Shown here: in pieces, positions 37,090 to 44,854 of the stretch
Layout of the letters: each line of letters opens with the position of its first letter
Position numbering within the stretch: position 1 is the first letter of the stretch
Source: Burkholderia multivorans ATCC BAA-247
GTDB lineage: Bacteria; Pseudomonadota; Gammaproteobacteria; Burkholderiales; Burkholderiaceae
Direction of reading: 5' to 3'
Assembly (NCBI RefSeq): GCF_000959525.1
Contig: NZ_CP009831.1
Coordinates: 2,108,001 to 2,172,000, forward strand
DNA: 64,000 bases
Notes under the pieces: model-generated
The model's input: only the letters and a program-made list of their open reading frames with translations
The model's database searches: none
What the model was told of the DNA's origin: nothing
Made by a program: the position numbers and the translations under genes

Positions 37090-37779
37090 ATGTCCGTTGC
37101 CTACGACTACGCCGCCGGCCTGCTGCGCCGGCTATACGACCGTCACATCGACGGCGGCGCGGTGCTCGACGCGTCCGCCTTCCCCGACGCCGACCGTTTC
37201 GTGCACGCGTGGCGCGCGATCCGCGCGGAAGCGCTCGCGGTCGCGCGCGACCTGCCGCGCATTCCGCGCTTCCACGAGATCATGCGAGAGCAGCACGACA
37301 TCTCGGCCAACGATGCGCGCGACTGGCGGATGTTCATCATGCAGGCGTACGGGCAGCCGTTTCCGCGCAACCTGTCGCGCTGCCCGACCGTCGCGTCGAT
37401 CGTCGCGACGTCGCCGGACGTGCTGTCCGCGTCGCTGTCGTTCCTCGCGCCGGGCAAGCACATTCCGCCGCATCGCGGGCCGTTTCGCGGGATCCTGCGC
37501 GGCTATCTGGTGTTGTCGATGCCCCGTCGCGCGGACGGCACGCCGGCCGCCGTGCTGAAGGTCGACGGCCGCGAATACCGGCTCGACGAAGGCCGCTTCC
37601 TGCTGTGGGACGACACGTTCGAGCACGAGGTATGGAACGACAGCGACGACGTGCGGATCGTGCTGCTGCTCGACATCCGCCGGCGCGACACGCCGCGCAT
37701 GCTGAGGTGGTTGTCGAATGCGGTGATCGGTATCGTGCGGCTCGGGATACGGCTGCGTGGCGGGTCGATTCCGGTGTAG
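37090..37779 (+). CDS. Aspartyl/asparaginyl beta-hydroxylase-family protein
   Basis: This 229-residue protein has the AspH-type double-stranded beta-helix. Fe(II)-binding histidines are indicated by HIPPHRGPFRG and by DDTFEHEVWNDSDD, followed by RIVLLLDIRRRDTPR with the arginine expected to hold 2-oxoglutarate. Bacterial members hydroxylate peptides, free aspartate units of siderophores or lipid A-linked groups. The substrate here is unknown. The ATG at 37090 is preceded by GGAG at a rather long distance; a GTG at 37072 is an alternative start. A hydrophobic C-terminal stretch might touch the membrane. Confidence 0.85.
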   Translation: MSVAYDYAAGLLRRLYDRHIDGGAVLDASAFPDADRFVHAWRAIRAEALAVARDLPRIPRFHEIMREQHDISANDARDWRMFIMQAYGQPFPRNLSRCPTVASIVATSPDVLSASLSFLAPGKHIPPHRGPFRGILRGYLVLSMPRRADGTPAAVLKVDGREYRLDEGRFLLWDDTFEHEVWNDSDDVRIVLLLDIRRRDTPRMLRWLSNAVIGIVRLGIRLRGGSIPV

Positions 37780-37885
37780 CGTGTTGTGGCGGCGCGCGAG
37801 TGGCAGCGGCCGGCGGACTCGGGCTAGACAGCGGCGGAGCCGGCGTCCTGTCCCAATTGTCCAAAGCTCCGACGATATCATTTTC

Positions 37886-37916
37886 TGATAGCATTTGATA
37901 TCAGAATCTGCTATCA
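37886..37916 (+). promoter_or_regulatory. hicAB promoter and nested operator palindromes
   Basis: TGATAGCA (37886-37893) and its exact reverse complement TGCTATCA (37909-37916) flank a central perfect palindrome TGATATCA (37896-37903). The right arm overlaps an extended -10 box (TGCTATCAT, core 37912-37917). Binding there would block transcription of hicAB, consistent with autoregulation by the ribbon-helix-helix domain of HicB. With this -10 box, transcription would start at about 37924, the first base of the hicA ATG. Confidence 0.65.
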
Positions 37917-37923
37917 TTTGGGC

Positions 37924-38178
37924 ATGAAAACCAAGCACGCCCGCACGCTCACCGCGATCTACACGAAGCCGACTTTGGGTGGCATCGTGTTCGCGGATAT
38001 CGAAACTTTGATTGTCGCGCTGGGCGGCAGCATTCACGAAGGCGCCGGGTCGCGCATCGCCTTCGAGCTGAACGGGACGCGCCGATACCTGCATCGCCCG
38101 CATCCTGGCAAAGAGGCGAAGCGCTATCAGGTCGAAGATGTGCGCGACTGGTTCAACGAATTGGGGATAAAGCCATGA
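37924..38178 (+). CDS. hicA: HicA-family mRNA interferase toxin
   Basis: This 84-residue protein has the HicA pattern: KHARTLTAIYTKPTLGGIVFADIETLIVALG, then GSRIAFELNGTRRYLHRPHPGKEAKRYQVEDVRDWF. HicA toxins have a dsRNA-binding-like fold and cut mRNA. The gene overlaps hicB by ATGA. There is no ribosome binding site upstream of the ATG, in line with a leaderless message. Confidence 0.92.
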   Translation: MKTKHARTLTAIYTKPTLGGIVFADIETLIVALGGSIHEGAGSRIAFELNGTRRYLHRPHPGKEAKRYQVEDVRDWFNELGIKP

Positions 38179-38534
38179 CCAACGCAATGACGTACAAGGG
38201 CTATTACGCCCGCGTCGACTTCGACGGCCGCGACAATATTTTTGTCGGGCACGTGCTCGGCATCGCCGACAAGATCAGCTTTCACGGTGAGACGGTGGCC
38301 GAGTTGACGCAAGATTTTCATGCGGCCGTCGATCACTATCTCGAAGAATGCGCCCGCATGGGTCGGGCGCCGCAAAAGCCTGCGTCTGGAAAACTGATGC
38401 TACGCCTCAACCCCGAAACGCATGCGGCCGTCGGTGTGGCCGCCGCCGTTGCAGGTGCCAGCGTGAATCAATGGTCGGAAGAGGTATTGGGACGTGCGGC
38501 TCGCGAAGTACTTGAGCGTGCCGCGCACGCCTGA
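38175..38534 (+). CDS. hicB: HicB-family antitoxin
   Basis: This 119-residue protein has the HicB-like partial RNase H fold (YKGYYARVDFDGRDNIFVGHV, then FHGETVAELTQDFHAAVDHYLEEC). A C-terminal ribbon-helix-helix motif follows (LMLRLNPETHAAVGVAAAVAGASVNQW). It should neutralise HicA and repress the operon through the palindromes upstream of hicA. Confidence 0.92.
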   Translation: MTNAMTYKGYYARVDFDGRDNIFVGHVLGIADKISFHGETVAELTQDFHAAVDHYLEECARMGRAPQKPASGKLMLRLNPETHAAVGVAAAVAGASVNQWSEEVLGRAAREVLERAAHA

Positions 38535-38571
38535 GCGTGCCCATTGAAGACTTCCGCATCGGATTGCCACG

Positions 38572-39420
38572 GTGGCGACATTGAATAGCGTCGCGACTAC
38601 CCCCGACCGCTACACGAAGTTGTTGGGAGAATACGATGCGATGCTCGACTATGCGTGCGCTATGTCTGATCGCTTGGCGGACCACCGCATAGGCGCCAGG
38701 CATCTAGCGTATGCCGAGACCATTTTTACCAAACTCGTTTGTCATGGCGTAAGCCTGAAAAAGCTCTGTCCGACACTCTCGCCTTCGCATGAACTTTGGG
38801 ACATTGGCGCAATTTGTGCCGTTGCGCGCACACTAATCGAGGCGTTCGACGCGCTGGCATATATCAGCCTACAGCCAGTACTTCCCGCGCAGCGAGAACT
38901 GCGGCTTCTGGCATGGGAGCTGCATAGTCATGAGCGGCGCTTGGTGATGTTGGATGGTATTGGGGCGAGTGGTCCGGAGGTAGAAGCGGTCCGAACGGCG
39001 GCAAATAGCCTACGCGAAGCAGTTATGGCTCATGCGCTATATACCGAACTGCCCAGCGGTGCAAAGAAGCGTATCGAGTCACGTGATGCACCCGACATGC
39101 TTCTTAGCCAAAGGGAATTGAACTCCTCGTGCGGCGTCTGTCATGATTTTTATGCGGTCGTGACCAGATTTCTCTCACAGTACGTGCATACGCACCCATT
39201 GGCGCTGAATCAACTGGCGTTGACCCACGCCGGGGATCCGGGGGCGTTGCACCTGATCGCACTGGCTGTGCAATACGCGACGGCTTTCCTCGCAAAAGCC
39301 ATAGAAGGGATGGGCTCGCTCTGGCCGGACATACGCGTCGACATGTCGGAAGATTTAGAGCGCGCCTACGTTGTATGGTTGAGAGTTGTGCAAAAAGGCG
39401 TGAAAGGAATCACGCTGTGA
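38572..39420 (+). CDS. Unrecognised 282-residue protein behind hicAB
   Basis: The frame opens at a GTG 37 bp after hicB; TTG at 38581 or ATG at 38638 are other possible starts, and none has a clear ribosome binding site. The protein is largely helical with Cys and His in SCGVCHDFYAVVTRFLSQYVHTHPL. That segment reminds me of DUF5677-like proteins found in defence and accessory regions, but this is only a resemblance. The GC content and codon choice are clearly lower than in neighbouring genes, which points to horizontal transfer together with hicAB. No signal peptide. Confidence 0.7.
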   Translation: MATLNSVATTPDRYTKLLGEYDAMLDYACAMSDRLADHRIGARHLAYAETIFTKLVCHGVSLKKLCPTLSPSHELWDIGAICAVARTLIEAFDALAYISLQPVLPAQRELRLLAWELHSHERRLVMLDGIGASGPEVEAVRTAANSLREAVMAHALYTELPSGAKKRIESRDAPDMLLSQRELNSSCGVCHDFYAVVTRFLSQYVHTHPLALNQLALTHAGDPGALHLIALAVQYATAFLAKAIEGMGSLWPDIRVDMSEDLERAYVVWLRVVQKGVKGITL

Positions 39421-39639
39421 CCGGCAACATCGTTGCCAATTATTGAAATTCCTTGGATACCGGAACTTCTGACTCGGGAATCGGCTGCCTCCGGTCCTTG
39501 TTCGCACCCGGTGAGCAGTAGAACAGGTTCCGGAAATTGCCCCCGTCACTTCGCACTCTTCAACGAAACCACGTGCAGCCTGCACGCCCGCTGCACCCCG
39601 AACGCAGCATTGCTCGTCGACACACAACGGAGAACACGA

Positions 39640-40038
39640 ATGGCCCCGTCGCCCGATTCCACCTACGCGCGCCAGATCGACACCTATCTGCAAGCGCTCG
39701 AACGCGGCGACGTCGCCGCAATCTGCGCGCTGTTCGCGCCCGATGCGCAGATTCATTCGCCGTTTCTCGGCTGGATGGCGCCCGCGCCGTTCTTCGAGAA
39801 GGTCGCGGCGGCGTCCGGGCAGAGCCGCATCACGCCGATCGACATCTGCGTAAGCACCACCGGCGCCCGTCGCGCGACAGGCTATTTCGTCTATGACTGG
39901 GGACTGAAGGACGGCTCGGTCGTCACGTTCGAATGCGTCGACGTGTTCGAATTCGACGAAGCCGGGTTGATCGAGCGGATGAAGATCGTCTACGACACGC
40001 ATCCGGTGCGCGGCGCGGTCGGCGACAAGTACGCGTAA
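39640..40038 (+). CDS. NTF2-like (SnoaL/ketosteroid isomerase fold) protein
   Basis: This 132-residue single-domain protein has the pattern IDTYLQALERGDVAAICALFAPDAQIHSPF typical of SnoaL-like folds, whose members include isomerases, cyclases and binding proteins. GGAGA precedes the ATG. It marks the return to typical high-GC Burkholderia codon use after the hicAB islet. The specific function is unknown. Confidence 0.8.
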   Translation: MAPSPDSTYARQIDTYLQALERGDVAAICALFAPDAQIHSPFLGWMAPAPFFEKVAAASGQSRITPIDICVSTTGARRATGYFVYDWGLKDGSVVTFECVDVFEFDEAGLIERMKIVYDTHPVRGAVGDKYA

Positions 40039-40158
40039 GCTGACGCCCGCGGCCCGCGTGCGATGCTGCATCGCAATGCGGTCGCGCCAAAACGATCGCC
40101 TACACTACAGAACCGGCGCAACCATCGCTCCGTCCGCCCCACTTTCCGGTGTCCCGCC

Positions 40159-40428
40159 ATGGCGCATCTGTTTTTCGCCGCGTCGATCCAGCGGCATATC
40201 GAGACGCCCGAGCGCGACGTCGACGCGCATTCGCTCGGCGAAGCGCTCGACGCGGTGTTCCGCGAGCAGCCGCGACTGCGCGGCTATATCGTCGACGATC
40301 AAGGCGCGCTGCGTAAGCATCTCGCCGTGTTCATCGACGGCCGGCCGATCCGCGACCGGCAGCGGCTGTCCGACGCGCTCGCCGCAGACAGCCGCGTGTA
40401 CGTCGTGCAGGCGCTGTCGGGCGGCTGA
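40159..40428 (+). CDS. MoaD/ThiS-like ubiquitin-fold protein
   Basis: This 89-residue beta-grasp protein has MAHLFFAASIQRHIETPE at its start and ends in VVQALSGG. The terminal Gly-Gly is the feature that MoaD and ThiS need for adenylation and thiocarboxylate formation. No moa or thi genes are nearby. Instead an Asp-box beta-propeller gene follows after 79 bp. The role may be sulfur transfer or protein modification, not molybdopterin synthesis in particular; this is open. Confidence 0.82.
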   Translation: MAHLFFAASIQRHIETPERDVDAHSLGEALDAVFREQPRLRGYIVDDQGALRKHLAVFIDGRPIRDRQRLSDALAADSRVYVVQALSGG

Positions 40429-40507
40429 CGTCCGCCGCGCAGAACGAACGACGAAACGAACGACGCGGCGCCGCCATGCAGCGCGCGCCGGTGAACAGGA
40501 GACATCG

Positions 40508-41665
40508 ATGAACGACCGTTTGCTTGTCGCGACCCGCAAGGGCCTGTTCGTGCTGCATGCGGACGGCAGCGGCCGCTGGACGCTCGGCGATCCGCACTTC
40601 GCCGGCGAACCGGTCGGCATGACGCTTGCCGATCCGCGCGACGGCACGCTCTATGCGGCACTCAATCTCGGTCACTTCGGCGTCAAGCTGCATCGTCGCC
40701 GTGCTGGTGCGGCCGAGTGGGAAGAATGCGCGGTGCCCGTCTATCCGCCGCAGCCGGCCGACGCACCGCGCCCGAACGGCGATGCGCACGCGAGCGCCGC
40801 CGCCGATCCGGACGGCAACGCCGCATCGCCCGCGCCCCCGCAGCCGCCGTGGACGCTTCAGCAGATCTGGTCGCTCGAAGCCGGCGGCGCCGACGAACCG
40901 GGCGTGCTGTGGGCTGGCACGATTCCCGGCGGCCTGTTCCGCTCCGACAACGGCGGCGACTCGTGGGTGCTGAACCGCGCGCTGTGGGACCGCCCCGAGC
41001 GCCCCGAATGGTTCGGCGGCGGCTACGACGCGCCGGGCATTCATTCGGTGATGGTCGACCCGCGCGACAGCCGCCACGTGACGGTCGGCATTTCGTGCGG
41101 CGGCGTCTGGCAGACCGACGATGGCGGCGCGAGCTGGCGCGTCACCGCAGACGGGATGGAAGCCGACTACATGCCGCCCGAGCGGCGCGGTGAACCGAAC
41201 GTGCAGGACCCGCACCGCGTCGTCCAGTGCGCGGCCGCGCCCGACGTGCTGTGGGCGCAGCATCACTGCGCGATCTTCCGCTCGACCGACGGCGGTGCGC
41301 GCTGGCAGCGCATCGAAGCGCAGCCGTCGAGCTTCGGCTTCGCCGTCGCCGTGCATCCGCGCGATCCGGACACGGCGTGGTTCGTGCCGGCCGTCAAGGA
41401 TGCGTGCCGGATTCCGGTGAACGGCGAATTCGTCGTCACCCGTACGCGCGACGGCGGCCGCAGTTTCGAGCGACTGTCGAACGGCCTGCCGCCCGCACCC
41501 GCGTACGATCTCGTGTACCGGCACGGACTCGCGGTCGACGATTCAGGCACACGGCTCGCGATGGCGTCGACCACCGGCGCGCTATGGACGTCCGACGACG
41601 GCGGCGATCGCTGGCAACTGGTGTCCGCGCATTTGCCGCCGGTCTATTGCGTGCGGTTCGCGTGA
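40508..41665 (+). CDS. Asp-box (BNR/sialidase-like) beta-propeller protein
   Basis: This 385-residue protein has repeated Asp-box motifs of the form SxDxGxxW: FRSDNGGDSW, WQTDDGGASW, FRSTDGGARW, TRTRDGGRSF and WTSDDGGDRW. This predicts a six- or seven-bladed propeller like sialidases or VPS10 domains. It has no signal peptide and is therefore probably cytoplasmic. That, together with the missing sialidase arginine triad pattern, argues against a real sialidase. An insertion rich in Pro, Ala and Asp (about residues 78-115) separates early blades. It follows the MoaD-like gene on the same strand. Confidence 0.85.
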   Translation: MNDRLLVATRKGLFVLHADGSGRWTLGDPHFAGEPVGMTLADPRDGTLYAALNLGHFGVKLHRRRAGAAEWEECAVPVYPPQPADAPRPNGDAHASAAADPDGNAASPAPPQPPWTLQQIWSLEAGGADEPGVLWAGTIPGGLFRSDNGGDSWVLNRALWDRPERPEWFGGGYDAPGIHSVMVDPRDSRHVTVGISCGGVWQTDDGGASWRVTADGMEADYMPPERRGEPNVQDPHRVVQCAAAPDVLWAQHHCAIFRSTDGGARWQRIEAQPSSFGFAVAVHPRDPDTAWFVPAVKDACRIPVNGEFVVTRTRDGGRSFERLSNGLPPAPAYDLVYRHGLAVDDSGTRLAMASTTGALWTSDDGGDRWQLVSAHLPPVYCVRFA

Positions 41666-41705
41666 CTGCGGCGAAGACGTAGCGCCGCGCGCGATTGTCC
41701 CGACG

Positions 41706-41750
41706 AAAAACCCCCCGCGCAGGCGGCGTCGGCCGCCATACTCGCGGGGG
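41706..41750 (-). terminator. Intrinsic terminator of choX
   Basis: Outer arms CCCCCGCG (41712-41719) and CGCGGGGG (41743-41750) and inner arms GGCGGC/GCCGCC form a long hairpin. AAAAA at 41706-41710 reads as a T-run on the minus strand, directly after the hairpin for a transcript coming from choX. Confidence 0.8.
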
Positions 41751-41798
41751 TATCGCGCGGCCGCCGCCCGGCGATGCCCGAGCAGCAGCGCGCGCCGC

Positions 41799-42749
41799 TT
41801 ACTGCACGCCGAGATAGGCCTTCACGGCCGGCAGGCCGGGCTTGCCGTCGATCGTCGTCACGCCGGCGAGCCACTTGTCGAGCGACTGCGGATTCGCCTT
41901 CAGCCATTCCTTCGCGGCCTTGTTCGGGTCTTCCTTGTTCATGATCGGCACCATCACGTGGTTCTCGATCGACGTCGTGAACTGCAGGTTCGACACGAAC
42001 TTCGCGACGTTCGGGCAGCGCTGCGCATAGTCGGGCGGCGTGGCCGTCAGCACCTTCGCCTCGCCGTAGTTCGGGCCGAACACGTCGTCGCCGCCGGTCA
42101 GATAGTCGATCTTCATCTGCACGTTCATCGGGTGCGGCTCCCAGCCGAGGAACACGATCCACTGCTTGTCGCGGATCGCGCGATTCACCTCGACGAGCAT
42201 CCCCGCCTCGCTCGACTCGACGAGCTTGAACTTGCCGAGGCCGAACTGGTTCGTGTCGATCATCTTCTTGATCAGCGCGTTGCCGTCGTTGCCCGGCTCG
42301 ATGCCGTAGATCTTGCCGTTCAGCTTGTCCGCGTATTTCTGGATGTCCTGGAACGACTTCAGGCCGCCCTGATAGACGTAGTCGGGCACCGCGAGCGTGT
42401 ATTTCGCGCCGGTCAGGTTCGGCGTCGCGAGCACCTTGATCGTGCCGGCCTTCGTGAACGGCTGGATGATCGGGTCCATCGTCGGCGACCAGTAGCCGAG
42501 GAACACGTCGATCTGTTTGCTCTTGATCCCCGCGAACGTGATCGGCACCGACGCGATCGTCTTCGTCGGGTTGTAGCCGAGACCTTGCAGCATCGTCGAC
42601 GCGAGGCCCGTGGTCGCCGCAATGTCGGACCAGCCGACGTCCGCGAACCGGACGTTCTTGCACACCGGCGGATCGGCCGCGTAGACGGCCGACACCGGCG
42701 CGGCGGCGATCCCGACGCCACATGCCGCTGCGATCAATAGGCGCTTCAT
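41799..42749 (-). CDS. choX: Choline ABC transporter, periplasmic binding protein
   Basis: This 316-residue exported protein has a signal peptide ending near SAVYA (residue 24). The choline/betaine-binding fold shows VRFADVGWSDIAATTGLAS, DVFLGYWSPTMD and WIVFLGWEPHPMN, whose aromatic residues are typical of quaternary-amine boxes. ChoX-type rather than ProX-type features dominate. GGAGAAG precedes the ATG. It lies downstream of the GbdR-like regulator gene and ends at a terminator. Confidence 0.9.
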   Translation of the reverse strand: MKRLLIAAACGVGIAAAPVSAVYAADPPVCKNVRFADVGWSDIAATTGLASTMLQGLGYNPTKTIASVPITFAGIKSKQIDVFLGYWSPTMDPIIQPFTKAGTIKVLATPNLTGAKYTLAVPDYVYQGGLKSFQDIQKYADKLNGKIYGIEPGNDGNALIKKMIDTNQFGLGKFKLVESSEAGMLVEVNRAIRDKQWIVFLGWEPHPMNVQMKIDYLTGGDDVFGPNYGEAKVLTATPPDYAQRCPNVAKFVSNLQFTTSIENHVMVPIMNKEDPNKAAKEWLKANPQSLDKWLAGVTTIDGKPGLPAVKAYLGVQ

Positions 42750-42849
42750 CTGTCTTCTCCTCAATGTGATGCTGTTTGCACGAGTGCGGGATCGTTGATG
42801 GACACCGCGCGCCGCGATCCCGGCGGCGTCGCGGATGGTGTTGAAGCCG

Positions 42850-43848
42850 TCAGCGGCCGGGCAGCCGGCGCTCGTAGCTCGGCGCGTGGCCGAACTGCGC
42901 GCGATAGGCCTTGCTGAAGTGACACGGCGAATGAAAGCCGCACACGGTCGTCACGCGCGCGATCGACGCGTCGGTCGTGCGCAGCAGATCGCGCGCGCGC
43001 TTCAATCGCAGCGTCAGGTAATAGTGCGTCGGCGACACGTTCAGATACACCTTGAACATGCGCTGCAGATGCCGCTGCGACAGCCGCACGAGCCGCGCGA
43101 GCTCCTCGAGCGACAGCGGTTCCTCGATGTTCGCCTCCATCAGCCGCACGACCTCGATCAACTCCGCGCGCGAAAAGCCGACGCGCGCATCGACCGGAAT
43201 CGGCTGCGTATCGGTCGAGCTGCGGATGCGTTCGAGGATGAACTGCTCGGACACCTGCGCGGCGAGCTGCTGCCCGAAGCGCATGCCGACGAGGTTCAGC
43301 ATCAGGTCGAGCGGCGCGGTGCCGCCGGTGCAGGTGAGCCGGTCGCGATCGACGACGAACAGCTCGTCCGCGAAGCCGACCTGCGGAAACTCGGTATGCA
43401 GCGCCGACAGGTTTTCCCAGTGCACGGTGCAGCGGTAGCCGTCGAGCAGCCCGCTCGACATCAACGCATAGGCGCCGGTGCAGATGCCGCCGAGCGGCAG
43501 CCCGCGTTCGGCGAGCGCGGCGAGCGTGTCGCGCGCGACGTCGTCGACGACGTCGCGGATGCGAATGCCGCCGCACACGATCATCACGTCGGGCAGGCGC
43601 GTGTAGTCGAGCGCCTGCGTGGGCCGCACCGCGATGCCGTTGCTCGCGTGCACGGGCGCGCCGTCGAGCGAATAGATCGACCAGCGATAGTGGTCTTCGC
43701 GCGCGACGTAGTTCGCCATCCGCAGCACTTCGACCGCGCTCGAGAACGCGATCATCGAGAAGTTCGGCAGCGTCAGGAAACCGAAGTGTGCGAGGGACGA
43801 AACCGGTGAAACGCAGGCGGCGGGCGCGACAGCGGCGGCGGACGTCAC
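42850..43848 (-). CDS. GlxA-family (DJ-1 plus AraC HTH) regulator, GbdR-like
   Basis: This 332-residue regulator has an N-terminal DJ-1/PfpI domain (HFGFLTLPNFSMIAFSSAVE, then GGICTGAYALMSSGLLDGYR) and a C-terminal AraC HTH (LSQRHLQRMFKVYLNVSPTHYY, then VCGFHSPCHFSKAYRAQFG). It fits the GbdR group of Pseudomonas that senses glycine betaine or dimethylglycine. It lies inside the choline uptake set, between choW and choX, which supports a role in choline/betaine gene control. GbdR versus CdhR cannot be decided from sequence alone. Confidence 0.88.
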   Translation of the reverse strand: MTSAAAVAPAACVSPVSSLAHFGFLTLPNFSMIAFSSAVEVLRMANYVAREDHYRWSIYSLDGAPVHASNGIAVRPTQALDYTRLPDVMIVCGGIRIRDVVDDVARDTLAALAERGLPLGGICTGAYALMSSGLLDGYRCTVHWENLSALHTEFPQVGFADELFVVDRDRLTCTGGTAPLDLMLNLVGMRFGQQLAAQVSEQFILERIRSSTDTQPIPVDARVGFSRAELIEVVRLMEANIEEPLSLEELARLVRLSQRHLQRMFKVYLNVSPTHYYLTLRLKRARDLLRTTDASIARVTTVCGFHSPCHFSKAYRAQFGHAPSYERRLPGR

Positions 43849-43957
43849 ATCGCTCTCCTATCGAGAGGTTGCACGAAACCTGCCCCGCGGCGCGAACCGC
43901 GGGAGCAGGAACTGGACGAGGGAGAGGCGGCGGGACGAGGCGCCCGCCGCCGGGCGA

Positions 43958-44854
43958 TCAGGCCTGCGCGGGCGCGGCCTTCACGCGAAACAGCTGCTTG
44001 AGTCCGGCGAACAGCGGTGCCCGCGCGGCGCCCGGCGCACGGCCGAAGCTTTCGGTGATGCGGTCGAGAATGATCGCGAGCAGCACGACCGACAGACCGC
44101 TTTCGAAGCCGAGGCCGATATCCAGGCGCTGGATGCTCGCGAGCACGTCGTTGCCGAGGCCGCCCGCGCCGACCATCGACGCGATGATCACCATCGACAG
44201 CGCCATCATGATCGTCTGGTTCACGCCCTGCATGATCGACGGCAGCGCGTTCGGGAACTGCACTTTGTACAGCAGCTGCCACGGCGTGCAGCCGAATGCC
44301 TGGCCGGCTTCGACGATCTCGCGGTTCACGTGGCGGATGCCGAGGCTCGTCAGACGCACGGCGGGCGGCATCGCGAAGATCACCGTCGACAGGATCCCCG
44401 GCACGCGGCCGAGACCGAACAGCATCGCGGCCGGAATCAGATAGACGAAGGCGGGCATCGTCTGCATCAGGTCGAGGATCGGCCGCACGATGGCGGCGAC
44501 CCACTTGCTCTTCGCGGCCCAGATGCCGAGCGGAATGCCGAGCACGAGGCTGATGATCGTCGACGACAGCGTGAGGCCCAGCGTGATCACCGTCTGATCC
44601 CAGAAGCCGGTCGCGAAGATCAGCAGCAGCGACAAGGTGGTGAACAGCGCGAAGCGCCAGCCCACGCGCCACAGCCCGATGCCGATGAAGAACGCCATCA
44701 TCAGCCACATCGGCACGGCCTGCAGGCCGTGCTCGATCAGTGCGGCCAGCCCTTCGATCGCGCGACCGATCGCATCGAACGTCGCGGCATCATGGTCGAG
44801 CAGGTAATGAACGGACTGGTCGACCCAACTACCGAGCGGAATCATTTCAGACAT
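43958..44854 (-). CDS. choW: Choline ABC transporter, permease
   Basis: This 298-residue membrane protein has five or six hydrophobic segments and the permease loop EAGQAFGCTPWQLLYKVQFPNALPSI. It follows choV with an 8-bp overlap. It matches the ProW/ChoW family in length and should form the channel of the choline importer. Confidence 0.9.
   Translation of the reverse strand: MSEMIPLGSWVDQSVHYLLDHDAATFDAIGRAIEGLAALIEHGLQAVPMWLMMAFFIGIGLWRVGWRFALFTTLSLLLIFATGFWDQTVITLGLTLSSTIISLVLGIPLGIWAAKSKWVAAIVRPILDLMQTMPAFVYLIPAAMLFGLGRVPGILSTVIFAMPPAVRLTSLGIRHVNREIVEAGQAFGCTPWQLLYKVQFPNALPSIMQGVNQTIMMALSMVIIASMVGAGGLGNDVLASIQRLDIGLGFESGLSVVLLAIILDRITESFGRAPGAARAPLFAGLKQLFRVKAAPAQA

Noticed and set aside
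37816-39478. 8-bp direct repeat GACTCGGG (37816-37823 and 39471-39478) flanking the hicAB islet
   Set aside because: It could mark an insertion, but an 8-bp match in two searched stretches of 100-200 bp is not rarer than chance, and no integrase or transposase is present.
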